A DNA stretch of 9,702 nt from an uncultured Haemophilus sp. (GCA_902481695.1 CABSXY010000056.1:1-9702), one strand, 5' to 3'. Positions 1 to 7,499 are shown, counted from the first letter of the stretch. A program made the numbers and translations. Notes: a model not told the origin generated them from the letters alone.

Positions 1-903
1 TAACCGTCCTGTTAAAATAAAGCGGGTACGAGAGAGTGCGTTGTCAAAGACACAAGCCAACACGAATACCCCTAATAATTTCACGAAGAATAAAACACCG
101 CCTAAAATGACCGCACTTAAGCTCATCTCTGTCGGGATACCAAACGGAAGCAACACGCTCACAAAGATAGATGCCACAACCATTGATTTTAAGCTTAAGC
201 CGATTTTTAATAAGGCAAGTGCTGGACCAGAGTATTCAGTCAATGGACCTTCTTGTAACTCTTGTTCCGCTTCCGCCAAATCAAATGGAATTTTACCCAT
301 TTCAATAAATACGGCGAAGAATGCTGCAGCGATAGCAATCACTGTCGCAATTGGATATTGCCAAGTGTTATCGGAAAGTGCATTACCGATAACCGCAAAA
401 TTGGTTGAACCGGCAATTAACGCAATGACAAGGAATGCCAACATGAGAATTGGCTCTACCAAGACACCTAATGTGACTTCACGACTTGCCCCTAAACTTG
501 AGAATGTGCTATTTGAATCCAAACCCGCAATTGAAAAGAAGAAACGGAACAAGGCGAATAAGTAAATCACGGTGATTAAATCACTGCCAGCACCAAATGG
601 TGCAACACGAGTAAATAAAGGCAAACTCATAGCGACCACCATCACGGTGCTGATTAGCACATAAGGCATCACTTTAGAAACCCAACCCGCATTGTCAGGC
701 CAAATGTTTTGACGTTTCATTAATTTCGCAATATCGCGATAATCTTGTAACACGCCCGGACCGCGACGAGATTGAATTCGTGCTCGGATCATACGTGAAA
801 TACCAGAAAATAACGGTGCAAGAGCAAGCAAAATCAAGGCTTGCACAATGGCAAAAACAAACATTCCGGCAGATGTTGCAATTTCTGAAGGTAACGTAAT
901 CAT
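1..903 (-). CDS. hyfC: Hydrogenase-4 membrane subunit HyfC (NuoH/HycD-like), C-terminal end cut off
   Basis: This is an integral membrane subunit of a hydrogenase-4 / formate-hydrogenlyase-type complex, homologous to NuoH of complex I. NuoH-type subunits link the soluble hydrogenase arm to the membrane arm. The reading frame is open for 301 codons from ATG 903-901 to the left edge. HyfC/HycD proteins are usually about 305-320 residues, so only a short tail is missing. The sequence starts MITLPSEIATSAGMF and is rich in hydrophobic helices. The family signatures are present: RRGPGVLQDYRDIAKLMKR near residues 46-64 and the NuoH-type loop E-M-G-K-I-P-F-D-L-x-E-A-E at about 201-213, followed by EYSG at about 223-226. 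The start has an excellent ribosome site, AGGAGGT, which overlaps the TAG stop of hyfB 10 bases upstream, so the two are probably translationally coupled. An uptake signal lies inside the gene. Confidence 0.93.
   Translation of the reverse strand, partial: MITLPSEIATSAGMFVFAIVQALILLALAPLFSGISRMIRARIQSRRGPGVLQDYRDIAKLMKRQNIWPDNAGWVSKVMPYVLISTVMVVAMSLPLFTRVAPFGAGSDLITVIYLFALFRFFFSIAGLDSNSTFSSLGASREVTLGVLVEPILMLAFLVIALIAGSTNFAVIGNALSDNTWQYPIATVIAIAAAFFAVFIEMGKIPFDLAEAEQELQEGPLTEYSGPALALLKIGLSLKSMVVASIFVSVLLPFGIPTEMSLSAVILGGVLFFVKLLGVFVLACVFDNALSRTRFILTGRL
110..118 (-). repeat. DNA uptake signal sequence (USS)
   Basis: ACCGCACTT on the plus strand is a perfect 9-bp Hin-type uptake core in reverse orientation. 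It lies within hyfC. Such sites are over-represented in Pasteurellaceae genomes and mark DNA for uptake in natural transformation. Confidence 0.85.
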
Positions 904-913
904 CTTCAACCTC

Positions 914-2935
914 CTACATCAACGCAATGGAAAGTAGTATTGCCACCAAGGCAATCACGAAGTACACGCAGTACAAACGGAAGTCACCTTGTTGCAACCA
1001 TTGGATTTTAGTTCCTAACCAAGGAATAAAACGAGCGATCGGCATGGTCACTTTTTCTTCCCAGAAAGGTTCAGCTTTTGTTGCGCCTTTAATTACCGCT
1101 TGGATGCCTTTATCACCTAAAGGTGCAGGATCCAACACTTCGCGCAAGGTATAAAGCGATTTGAAAATCGTACGTAACGGACGAGTAAAACTACCCGCAG
1201 AGGCCGCCATATCTTGTTCATAAGCATAACCACAAGCCCATGGATTGCCTTTTGCACGATCGGATAAACGTTGATTTTTGGTGAACGCATAAAAACTAAA
1301 TGGCAAGAAGAAGAATGCCAATAGCATGATAGTCACCATCGGTGTTGAAAGTGCAGTATGCGGTTCAGCTTGTGCGACCACTACTCCATTTTGAGCCAAC
1401 ATTAACGGTTCGCTATGAGCAAGTGCGGTCGAAATTTTCGCAATTATTGGGGTCACAACAGATGCCCCCACACCTAACAACACACAACATAACGCTAATA
1501 CCGCCATGGCAATCACCATTGGTTTTGGTACTTCGCGTGCATTAGCTGCTTTTTCACTACGTGGTGCACCACCGAAGCTGATACCGTACACTTTCACGAA
1601 ACAAAGTGCCGCTAACGCACCAGTCAATGCCAACATAATGATGGCAATCGGACCAGCAAGTTTTAATACGAAATCATCACTTTGGCTTAAGGTGAATAAG
1701 GATTGATATGTAAACCATTCACTGACGAAACCATTAAACGGTGGCAATGCAGAAATCGCCATGGTACCAATTAGGAAACAGAATGCAGTGTAAGGCATAA
1801 GTTTGCCTAAGCCGCCCATTAAGTCCATGTCTTTAGTATGCAAGCGATACATTACTGAACCTGCACCTAAGAATAACAAGCCTTTGAATACAGCATGGTT
1901 AAGTAAGTGGTATAAACCACCAAGTAAGCCCACGGTTGCCAATACTGGATGATGTGTCGCGATACCAATCATACCGACGCCCACACCCATCATAATGATA
2001 CCGATATTTTCTACCGTGTGATAAGCCAAGAGTTTTTTGATGTCATGTTCTGCCAAGGCATAAAGTACGCCGAGTACGGAGGATACTGCACCAAAACCAA
2101 GTACGATAACGCCATACCAAACATTGGTAGAACCGAGAAGATCCACGCCGACTTTGATGATCCCGAAGATACCGATTTTAACCATCACACCAGACATCAT
2201 CGCTGAGGCGTGAGAAGGTGCAGCCGGGTGAGCTTTCGGTAACCAGCTGTGTAATGGAATCATCCCTGCTTTTGCGCCAAAACCTAAAAATGCCAAAATA
2301 AAGGCAGTAAAGGCAAGCGGTGCCGGCAAAGTGGTTTGACGGAATGCGCTAAATTCAAAACTACCGGCATAGCAGTAGAAAATGAAGAAGGCGATCATAA
2401 TTAATACCGAACCGGCATGTGCAATAAAGAAATAAAGCAAACCTGCATTTACGGCATTGTCATCTTGTTCGGTAAGGACTAAGAAATAAGATGCCAATGA
2501 CATCATTTCAAAGAATACAAGGAAGTAGAACGCATTATCGCTAGTCACTAACGCAACCATGGAAGCGATAAATAAATTCATAAAGAAGCCCATAGAACCT
2601 GCGCCTTTACCTTTGTATTCTTTTACATAAGAGAAAGAATAAAGTGCGGTCACAATAACTAATAAAGAAATGACACACACCATAAACGCCGCCAATCCGT
2701 CAATACGGATGGAGAACGAGGCAAATTCAAATGGGGTTTTGAAAACATCAACGACTGTGTCGCTGCTGATCAGAACGGGGATGCAGGCAACAATACCTAA
2801 CACTCCAGCAAGTACACCGGTCACGCCGGATATATTGATTGAAAGTTGTTCGTTTCGTCTCACTGCGAGCGAAATAAACGCACCTACGACATAAATCAAC
2901 AGGGTCGTGATGAGTAAATTGATTGGTAAACTCAT
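914..2935 (-). CDS. hyfB: Hydrogenase-4 component B (NuoL/MrpA-type membrane subunit)
   Basis: A large polytopic membrane protein of the NuoL/M/N antiporter-like family, the presumed ion-translocating subunit of the hydrogenase-4 complex. From ATG 2935 it is 673 residues, matching the roughly 670 of E. coli HyfB. Most of the chain is hydrophobic helix. Family hallmarks are an intramembrane Glu in FFEMMSLASYF (about E143), a Lys in GFGAKAG (about K222), the diagnostic HSWLPKAHPAAPSHASAMMSG block (from about 229), and a further Lys at about 253. These charged residues form the ion path in this family. The frame extends 11 codons further upstream to a GTG at 2968. I prefer ATG 2935 because a GGAG box sits 7 bases before it and MSLPINLL begins the first helix. 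hyfA ends 36 bases upstream and hyfC starts 10 bases downstream, so this is one operon. It contains two uptake signals. Confidence 0.95.
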   Translation of the reverse strand: MSLPINLLITTLLIYVVGAFISLAVRRNEQLSINISGVTGVLAGVLGIVACIPVLISSDTVVDVFKTPFEFASFSIRIDGLAAFMVCVISLLVIVTALYSFSYVKEYKGKGAGSMGFFMNLFIASMVALVTSDNAFYFLVFFEMMSLASYFLVLTEQDDNAVNAGLLYFFIAHAGSVLIMIAFFIFYCYAGSFEFSAFRQTTLPAPLAFTAFILAFLGFGAKAGMIPLHSWLPKAHPAAPSHASAMMSGVMVKIGIFGIIKVGVDLLGSTNVWYGVIVLGFGAVSSVLGVLYALAEHDIKKLLAYHTVENIGIIMMGVGVGMIGIATHHPVLATVGLLGGLYHLLNHAVFKGLLFLGAGSVMYRLHTKDMDLMGGLGKLMPYTAFCFLIGTMAISALPPFNGFVSEWFTYQSLFTLSQSDDFVLKLAGPIAIIMLALTGALAALCFVKVYGISFGGAPRSEKAANAREVPKPMVIAMAVLALCCVLLGVGASVVTPIIAKISTALAHSEPLMLAQNGVVVAQAEPHTALSTPMVTIMLLAFFFLPFSFYAFTKNQRLSDRAKGNPWACGYAYEQDMAASAGSFTRPLRTIFKSLYTLREVLDPAPLGDKGIQAVIKGATKAEPFWEEKVTMPIARFIPWLGTKIQWLQQGDFRLYCVYFVIALVAILLSIALM
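1421..1429 (+). repeat. DNA uptake signal sequence (USS)
   Basis: Perfect AAGTGCGGT core inside hyfB, on the strand opposite to the gene, followed by CGAAATTTT, which fits the A/T-rich downstream part of the extended signal. Confidence 0.85.
2642..2650 (+). repeat. DNA uptake signal sequence (USS)
   Basis: Perfect AAGTGCGGT core, extended to AAAGTGCGGTCA, within the 5' part of hyfB and antisense to it. Confidence 0.85.
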
Positions 2936-2942
2936 AATATCA

Positions 2943-2946
2943 CTCC
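2943..2946 (-). promoter_or_regulatory. Ribosome binding site that sets the hyfB start
   Basis: On the minus strand the sequence reads GGAG, then 7 bases (TGATATT), then ATG at 2935. No comparable Shine-Dalgarno box precedes the upstream in-frame GTG at 2968, so this site supports the 673-residue form of HyfB. Confidence 0.7.
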
Positions 2947-2971
2947 ATTGATTACAAGTTAAACACACTAA

Positions 2972-3571
2972 TTATCTTGGGATAGCAGGCGAAGAAACCA
3001 TTGCCATTTCACGTTTTCTTTCGTTAGCCTGTTTGATACTCTCATCACTAATAATAAATAAGGTTTTGGTCGGACAGGTTTGTACACAAGCCGGACCATC
3101 TTCACGGAAATAGCAAAGATCGCATTTCACCGCAATGGCTTTCACGCCAGGTTGCCATGCCAGCATATTGTGTAAATCCGTATTATCTGGTGCAGTACGA
3201 ATATCTCGTTTTACCGCATCAGTGAAGGAGAATCCTTCATAATAGGTTGGTGCGTCAATCGGTGCAGAACCATGTTGGGTAATTGCACCGAATGGACAAG
3301 CAATACCACAAAGTTTACAACCGATACAGAGACTTTCGTTAAGTTGAATGGTGTCATTAATATGTGTGATTGCGTGCACCGGACACACGGTAGCACATGG
3401 TGAATCATCACAATGACGACAGAGAATTGGCACGGTTACATCATCATTACGCATGACTTGTAAGCGTGGAAAAGATTGTAATCCGAAAGCTTTATGCACT
3501 TCGCTACAAGCGGCCATACAGGTGTTGCATCCAATGCAATCCTTCGGATCACCGATTACAAAACGATTCAT
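2972..3571 (-). CDS. hyfA: Hydrogenase-4 component A, four-cluster [4Fe-4S] ferredoxin
   Basis: A 199-residue polyferredoxin that would pass electrons between partner subunits of the hydrogenase-4 complex. E. coli HyfA is about 205 residues. Sixteen cysteines fall in four groups: C12/C15/C18/C22 (CIGCNTCMAAC), C51/C54/C59/C63, C82/C85/C88/C92 (CIGCKLCGIACP) and C150/C153/C162/C166. That is enough for four [4Fe-4S] clusters in the HycB/HydN/DmsB-like pattern. No signal peptide is visible, so it should be cytoplasmic and attached to the membrane complex. The start ATG 3571 has a strong AGGAGG box 7 bases upstream. It is the promoter-proximal gene of hyfABC and diverges from hypCF across a 344-bp region. 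Related ferredoxins (HycB, HydN) are very similar. The order A-B-C with a NuoL-like and a NuoH-like partner is what favours HyfA. Confidence 0.93.
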   Translation of the reverse strand: MNRFVIGDPKDCIGCNTCMAACSEVHKAFGLQSFPRLQVMRNDDVTVPILCRHCDDSPCATVCPVHAITHINDTIQLNESLCIGCKLCGIACPFGAITQHGSAPIDAPTYYEGFSFTDAVKRDIRTAPDNTDLHNMLAWQPGVKAIAVKCDLCYFREDGPACVQTCPTKTLFIISDESIKQANERKREMAMVSSPAIPR

Positions 3572-3609
3572 ACATTCCCCTCCTTGTATGTAAATAACGT
3601 TTCTACAAT

Positions 3610-3625
3610 AACCACTCTAGAAGTA
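3610..3625 (-). promoter_or_regulatory. Possible NarP/NarL 7-2-7 site upstream of hyfA
   Basis: AACCACT-ct-AGAAGTA compares with the 7-2-7 consensus TACYYMT-N2-AKRRGTA at 12 of 14 positions, with the right heptamer perfect. Another perfect heptamer (TACTCCT) lies at 3630-3636. A site here, between the FNR-like box and hyfA, could let nitrate repress the hydrogenase. The motif is short and degenerate, so this is tentative. Confidence 0.3.
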
Positions 3626-3673
3626 AGGATACTCCTGTCGAAAAGTAAAGCTCAAGAAGTAATTCGAAAATTT

Positions 3674-3687
3674 GTGATTAAGATCAA
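3674..3687. promoter_or_regulatory. FNR-like (possibly CRP) binding site
   Basis: GTGAT-TAAG-ATCAA matches the FNR consensus TTGAT-N4-ATCAA at 9 of 10 positions. The overlapping TGTGA-N6-TCAAA also resembles a CRP site. Its centre is about 110 bases before hyfA and 235 before hypC. A -10-like TTTACT lies on the minus strand at 3644-3649, roughly where an FNR site at -41.5 would place it for hyfA. Anaerobic activation of a hydrogenase operon would be expected biology. Confidence 0.5.
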
Positions 3688-3739
3688 AAGATTTCCATTG
3701 TTTTTCTATTACTGTGATGTCCCTGTTAAATAACGGTGA

Positions 3740-3758
3740 AACATAATAATTTTATGTT
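3740..3758. repeat. A/T-rich palindrome
   Basis: AACATAA-taatt-TTATGTT is a perfect 7-bp inverted repeat around 5 bases. It could be a protein site or simply A/T-rich promoter DNA. No known operator is recognised. Confidence 0.4.
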
Positions 3759-3857
3759 AAAAATGTGAACAAATTTTCAACAAATGAACATCACCCTATT
3801 TGAAATATCGCTATACAAATTTAAATGGTTACGTGATAAAATTTCTCCTTCGCAGTA

Positions 3858-3880
3858 TGTTTATTGGCACACAATAAACA
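3858..3880 (+). promoter_or_regulatory. Dyad operator candidate in front of hypC
   Basis: The arms TGTTTATT (3858-3865) and AATAAACA (3873-3880) are perfect 8-bp inverted repeats separated by GGCACAC. A -35-like TTGGCA (3864-3869, 5 of 6 to consensus) sits in the middle of the dyad. A weak CATAAA at 3889-3894 might be the -10, though the spacer would be 19. The dyad ends 35 bases before the hypC start codon. It is too A/T-rich to be a terminator, and the regulator is unknown. Confidence 0.5.
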
Positions 3881-3915
3881 ATTCATCTCATAAACATTCT
3901 AACTAAGGACAGATT

Positions 3916-4191
3916 ATGTGTTTAGGTATTCCGGGACAGATCATTCAAGTAGCTGACAGCGCATTACAGCTTGCTGTAGTCGATGTCTGCGGAGTTAAAA
4001 GAGAGGTTAATATTTCATTAATTTGTCAGGATGACCCCAAACCTCTCGTCGGTAAATGGGTACTCGTGCATGTGGGTTTTGCCATGACAATTATCGATGA
4101 AGAAGAGGCTAAACAAACGCAAGAAGCCTTAATTGCCATGAGTCAGCTGGAACATGAAGTCGGTGATTTTCTTGGCTTAAATCAAAAATAA
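3916..4191 (+). CDS. hypC: [NiFe] hydrogenase maturation chaperone HypC
   Basis: HypC binds HypD and carries the Fe(CN)2CO precursor to the hydrogenase large-subunit precursor. The 91-residue product matches the family length (E. coli HypC is 90). It begins M-C-L-G-I-P-G-Q-I; the conserved Cys2 is essential for iron-group binding and HypD interaction in characterised homologues. The second family signature, VHVGFAM with His52, is intact, as are VDVCGVKR at about 22-29 and the acidic C-terminal helix. The start ATG has AAGGA 6 bases upstream. hypF follows after 13 bases, so the two form an operon. The paralogue HybG is similar and cannot be told apart with certainty, but an adjacent hyf operon fits HypC. 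No other hyp genes are in the window; hypA, B, D and E would have to be elsewhere. Confidence 0.96.
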   Translation: MCLGIPGQIIQVADSALQLAVVDVCGVKREVNISLICQDDPKPLVGKWVLVHVGFAMTIIDEEEAKQTQEALIAMSQLEHEVGDFLGLNQK

Positions 4192-4204
4192 ACAGGGTTG
4201 CGTT

Positions 4205-6472
4205 ATGCAAGGGATCGAATTACGCATAAAAGGAAAAGTTCAGGGCGTGGGATTTCGCCCTTTTGTCTGGCTTCTGGCAAATCAATATGGATTAAATGGA
4301 GATGTCAATAATGATGGACAAGGCGTATTAGTTCGTTTTGTCTCTCCACCAGCAAATGCACTTGAGCAATTTTTATCCGACTTACAAAACAAACTCCCAC
4401 CGCTAGCGCAAATTACCGATATTACTCAGCGCGCTATTGATTGGCCAGAAGCAACTGCAATAACAGGCTTTACTATCCGAGAAAGCGAAAACAATCAAAT
4501 GGACACACAAATTATTCCCGATGCAGCGACCTGTCCACATTGTTTAGCCGACTTATTCGATCCCAACAATCGACGTTATCACTACCCCTTTACCAATTGT
4601 ACCCATTGTGGCCCGCGTTTCACCATCATTAAGGCCATTCCTTACGACCGAAAAAACACGGCAATGGCTTCTTTTCCACTTTGTCCACAATGTGAAAAAG
4701 AATATAAAGATCCCGCTGATCGTCGTTTTCATGCACAACCCAATGCTTGTTCTGTTTGCGGCCCCCATATCTGGTTACAAGATCGAGAACAAACACTTAC
4801 TACTCATGAAACTGCGCTAAAAAAGACCGCACTTTTATTGCAACAAGGCAATATTGTTGCGGTTAAAGGTTTAGGCGGTTTTCATCTGGCCTGTGATGCG
4901 AATAATCAAAAGACGGTTGATTTATTACGTCAAGGGAAGCATCGTCCCACAAAACCATTAGCCATTATGGTGCCTAATCTACAGTTTTTACAGGATTTGA
5001 GTTCTCAAGAAACTGAATTGCTAACCAGCAGTGCAGCTCCGATTGTACTGCTAGCAAAACATAAAGTACCCAATATTGCTGATAATATTGCGCCTAACTT
5101 GCAAGAAATCGGCGTCATGCTTCCAAGTAATCCACTACAACATTTGTTATTACGTGCGGTTAATCGTCCGCTCGTGATGACCTCTGCGAATGCCAGTGGG
5201 CAACCTCCTGTATTGAAAAATGAACATGCGGTGGAACAATTGGCTGATTTAGCGGATTTCTATCTTTGTCACAATCGCGATATTCTACAACGTGCTGATG
5301 ATAGCCTTGTTCGCGTTGCCTTCGATGGATTAGAAACATTGCGTCGTGCTCGTGGCTATGTGCCAGATGAAATACCACTTGAAACACAAAGTGTGAAGAA
5401 TGTGTTGGCGTTAGGTTCCGATCTGAAAAATACATTCTGCTTACTACGTCACAATAAAGCCGTGCTGAGCCAACATATTGGCGATACAGCAAATGAGCAA
5501 GTGCGGTCACAATTAAGTGAAAATCTTGAATTATTTCAAAATATTTATCAATTTAAACCAGACATTATCGCTGTCGATGCTCACCCTGGCTATTTTTCAT
5601 CTTCCATTGGTAAACAACTTGCTGAACAGCAACAAATCAGACCAATCGAAGTACTGCATCATCATGCTCATATTGTCAGCGTGATGGCCGAACATCATTG
5701 TAATGAACCTGTAATCGGTCTTGCACTAGACGGTATCGGTATGGGCGAAAATGGACAACTTTGGGGAGGCGAATGCCTACTCGTTGACTATCAACATAGT
5801 CAATATTTAGGTGGTCTGCCTGCTGTTGCTCTGCCAGGAGGCGATCTTGCAGCTAAACAACCTTGGCGCAACTGGTTGGCTCACCTGCATCAATTTGTAC
5901 CACAATGGCAAGAAATTCTCACCCAAACCTGTACAGAACCTAATTGGCCAATATTAATCAATGCCATTGAACGCGGACTCAATTGCCCACCTATATCATC
6001 TGCGGGTCGCTTATTTGATACCGTAGCTTATGCTCTCGGTATTGCACCAAGCAGTGTTTCTTGGGAGGGCGAAGCGGCCTGTCATTTAGAAGCACTGGCA
6101 AATACCTCATCTTTGGCGACACAAGCACAAAGTGCGGTCAATATTCCAGTAAAAATGCCGCTTATCGGCAATAAACTGGATTTGGCTTATTTCTGGCAAA
6201 GTTGGTTAAATTACCATGCGCCTGCCGCAGATAAAGCCTTCGCCTTTCACTATGCTCTCGCCCAAGGTTTTGCTGAACTTGCGACAAATCAAGCACGAAA
6301 ACACCAATGCCGTACCATCGTGCTATCCGGCGGTGTGATGCATAACCAACTGCTACGTCGCTTATTAAAAGAAAATTTGAGCGAATTCCATGTACTAAGT
6401 GCGCATAAACTACCGATGGGTGATGGTGGACTCAGTTTAGGTCAGGCGGTTATTGCCATGCATAGAAACTGA
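4205..6472 (+). CDS. hypF: Carbamoyltransferase HypF, [NiFe] hydrogenase maturation
   Basis: HypF converts carbamoyl phosphate and ATP to carbamoyl-adenylate and transfers the carbamoyl group to the C-terminal Cys of HypE, the source of the CN ligands. The 755-residue protein (E. coli about 750) shows all domains in order. First is an N-terminal acylphosphatase domain with VQGVGFRPF (Arg18) and Asn36. Next are two zinc-finger units with C110/C113/C132/C135 and C160/C163/C182/C185. A YrdC-like domain follows (about 205-390) with KGLGGFHLACDA, HRPTKPLAIMV and MTSANASGQPP. Last is a Kae1-like domain with the metal motif HHHAH (485-489), SGGVMHN (708-714) and GDGG (about 739-742). It looks fully functional. 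A modest CAGGG box lies 7 bases before the ATG. The gene follows hypC by 13 bases and ends in a strong terminator. Three uptake signals lie inside. Confidence 0.97.
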   Translation: MQGIELRIKGKVQGVGFRPFVWLLANQYGLNGDVNNDGQGVLVRFVSPPANALEQFLSDLQNKLPPLAQITDITQRAIDWPEATAITGFTIRESENNQMDTQIIPDAATCPHCLADLFDPNNRRYHYPFTNCTHCGPRFTIIKAIPYDRKNTAMASFPLCPQCEKEYKDPADRRFHAQPNACSVCGPHIWLQDREQTLTTHETALKKTALLLQQGNIVAVKGLGGFHLACDANNQKTVDLLRQGKHRPTKPLAIMVPNLQFLQDLSSQETELLTSSAAPIVLLAKHKVPNIADNIAPNLQEIGVMLPSNPLQHLLLRAVNRPLVMTSANASGQPPVLKNEHAVEQLADLADFYLCHNRDILQRADDSLVRVAFDGLETLRRARGYVPDEIPLETQSVKNVLALGSDLKNTFCLLRHNKAVLSQHIGDTANEQVRSQLSENLELFQNIYQFKPDIIAVDAHPGYFSSSIGKQLAEQQQIRPIEVLHHHAHIVSVMAEHHCNEPVIGLALDGIGMGENGQLWGGECLLVDYQHSQYLGGLPAVALPGGDLAAKQPWRNWLAHLHQFVPQWQEILTQTCTEPNWPILINAIERGLNCPPISSAGRLFDTVAYALGIAPSSVSWEGEAACHLEALANTSSLATQAQSAVNIPVKMPLIGNKLDLAYFWQSWLNYHAPAADKAFAFHYALAQGFAELATNQARKHQCRTIVLSGGVMHNQLLRRLLKENLSEFHVLSAHKLPMGDGGLSLGQAVIAMHRN
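4826..4834 (-). repeat. DNA uptake signal sequence (USS)
   Basis: Perfect ACCGCACTT core in reverse orientation within hypF, in the linker just before the YrdC-like domain. Confidence 0.85.
5499..5507 (+). repeat. DNA uptake signal sequence (USS)
   Basis: Perfect AAGTGCGGT core followed by CACAATTAAG, inside hypF and on its coding strand. Confidence 0.85.
6130..6138 (+). repeat. DNA uptake signal sequence (USS)
   Basis: Perfect AAGTGCGGT core, extended to AAAGTGCGGTCA by its flanks, in the 3' third of hypF. Confidence 0.85.
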
Positions 6473-6496
6473 TAATCTCTAATATTAAATATAAGA

Positions 6497-6540
6497 AAAA
6501 GAGTTAATCGAAAAGTAACGATTAACTCTTTTGTTTTTTG
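6497..6540. terminator. Rho-independent terminator between convergent hypF and lysO
   Basis: The arms AAAAGAGTTAATCG (6497-6510) and CGATTAACTCTTTT (6519-6532) form a perfect 14-bp stem with an 8-base loop. On the plus strand it is followed by GTTTTTTG. On the minus strand the trailing sequence is also T-rich, so it can serve both hypF and lysO, which converge on it. Confidence 0.9.
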
Positions 6541-6550
6541 TATTTCTTTT

Positions 6551-7471
6551 TTATAGCGGAATACTGGAAAAGAAAACCAATAGTAACGGTGGCAGAATAT
6601 TCGTCACAAAACCGAATGAAATCGCAATTGGCGTGACTTCAATACCTCCCGCTTTTTGGATAATTGGTAAAGTGCAATCTATTGCTGTCGCACCCGTAAT
6701 CCCAATTGCAGTCGAACGGAAATGACGCATAAATAATGGGATGACAAATAAACTGACAATTTCACGGGATAAGTCATTAAAAAAGGCAATACTACCCTGT
6801 ACTGGTCCCCATGCATTGGTTAATACCACGCTGGATAACGAATACCACCCCATTCCAGAGGCAAACGCCAATCCTTGCGTAATTGGCATAGCCAAAACGA
6901 AAGCAGCAATGATACCGCCTAGTAATGAAGTAAACGTAAACACCATCCCTGTTTGGAAACCTCGTTTATTGAAAAGGGCCTCTTTTAAGGAAATACCGTT
7001 ATTTCTTAGTTGGATCCCCACAAAGAAAATCAGTACGATCAATACATACAGATTAATTCCAGTAGGCAACATGAGATAGGATTTGAATAAGAAACCACAA
7101 AGGGTGCCGATCACCACCGTGCCGGAAAGTTTGAGCGAGTCAATTAAGGAGTGCCAGCGAGAATCAATTTTACCTTGTGATTTAAGTGGCTCAGCGGGGT
7201 TAAAGCGATCGTAAAGCATCAGGCCAATCATATTTGAACCCAAAATGATCGCAGATAACGTCAATGCGGTTGTACCAATAATAGGGAGTTTATGTTCTAA
7301 ATCATCCAATTGACCAAGCAAATACCCCATTAAGAAAAGGATGATGTAAAGCAAAAACATGACGATATGATTAATCTTTGCGATATAGGATTTATTATTG
7401 ACCTTCAGTAGATAGCCTAACACCATCGGTACTAAGACAATTAATAAGCCATTTATCATATCCTGCATCAT
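6551..7471 (-). CDS. lysO: L-lysine exporter LysO (YbjE, DUF340 family)
   Basis: An inner-membrane exporter; in E. coli LysO (YbjE) pumps out L-lysine and toxic analogues. The 306-residue product (E. coli 299) has multiple hydrophobic helices and the family blocks VGIQLRNNG (151-159), SGMGWYSLSS (205-214), WGPVQGSIAFFNDLSRE (221-237) and RSTAIGITGATAIDCTLPIIQ (252-272). I know these from the E. coli protein. Three possible starts lie close together: ATG 7471, ATG 7468 and ATG 7459. The AGGAG box (7476-7480) is 4 bases from the first and 7 from the second, so 7468 may be the true start; the 5' boundary is uncertain by one codon or so. It is a single-gene unit with its own promoter and the shared terminator at its 3' end. 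Confidence 0.93.
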   Translation of the reverse strand: MMQDMINGLLIVLVPMVLGYLLKVNNKSYIAKINHIVMFLLYIILFLMGYLLGQLDDLEHKLPIIGTTALTLSAIILGSNMIGLMLYDRFNPAEPLKSQGKIDSRWHSLIDSLKLSGTVVIGTLCGFLFKSYLMLPTGINLYVLIVLIFFVGIQLRNNGISLKEALFNKRGFQTGMVFTFTSLLGGIIAAFVLAMPITQGLAFASGMGWYSLSSVVLTNAWGPVQGSIAFFNDLSREIVSLFVIPLFMRHFRSTAIGITGATAIDCTLPIIQKAGGIEVTPIAISFGFVTNILPPLLLVFFSSIPL

Positions 7472-7475
7472 ACTT

Positions 7476-7480
7476 CTCCT
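7476..7480 (-). promoter_or_regulatory. Ribosome binding site of lysO
   Basis: AGGAG on the minus strand lies 4 bases before ATG 7471 and 7 bases before ATG 7468. Normal spacing favours the second ATG as the main initiation codon. Confidence 0.6.
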
Positions 7481-7499
7481 TTCTTATTCCATTGAAGCT

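Larger units (their letters stand above)
3572..3915. other. Divergent hyfABC / hypCF control region
   Basis: This 344-bp A/T-rich stretch between two divergent operons holds no credible gene. It contains, from left to right, the hyfA ribosome site, a NarP-like heptamer pair, an FNR/CRP-like site, an A/T-rich palindrome, a larger dyad just before hypC, and the hypC ribosome site. I found no full sigma-54 (-24/-12) promoter on either strand. Confidence 0.75.

Noticed and set aside
41..565. Open frame of 174 codons on the plus strand
   Set aside because: It is the antisense shadow of hyfC, whose minus-strand frame has clear NuoH-family signatures.
3494..3733. Open frame of 79 codons on the plus strand reaching into the hyf/hyp control region
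   Set aside because: It begins antisense to hyfA, has no ribosome site or family resemblance, and runs through the regulatory sites.
3764..3779. CRP site at TGTGA-N6-TTTCA
   Set aside because: Only the left half is good in very A/T-rich DNA, and the FNR/CRP-like site at 3674 is clearly better.
3807..3837. ModE (molybdate) operator, from the half-site ATCGCTATA
   Set aside because: Only the left half fits. The expected right half (TATAACGAT-like) is badly degenerate and the spacing is off.
3864..3880. Sigma-54 promoter before hypC, because TTGGCAC looks like a -24 element
   Set aside because: The -12 element (TTGCA-like) is absent at the required spacing; the bases there read AAACA. The TTGGCA is better explained as a -35 box or as part of the dyad.
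5160..5510. Open frame of 116 codons on the minus strand
   Set aside because: It lies wholly within hypF, opposite the conserved YrdC-like and following regions, and has no recognisable protein features or ribosome site.
7472..7499. Lysine riboswitch in front of lysO
   Set aside because: The leader from the visible promoter is only about 20 bases, far too short for the aptamer, and no aptamer signatures are present.
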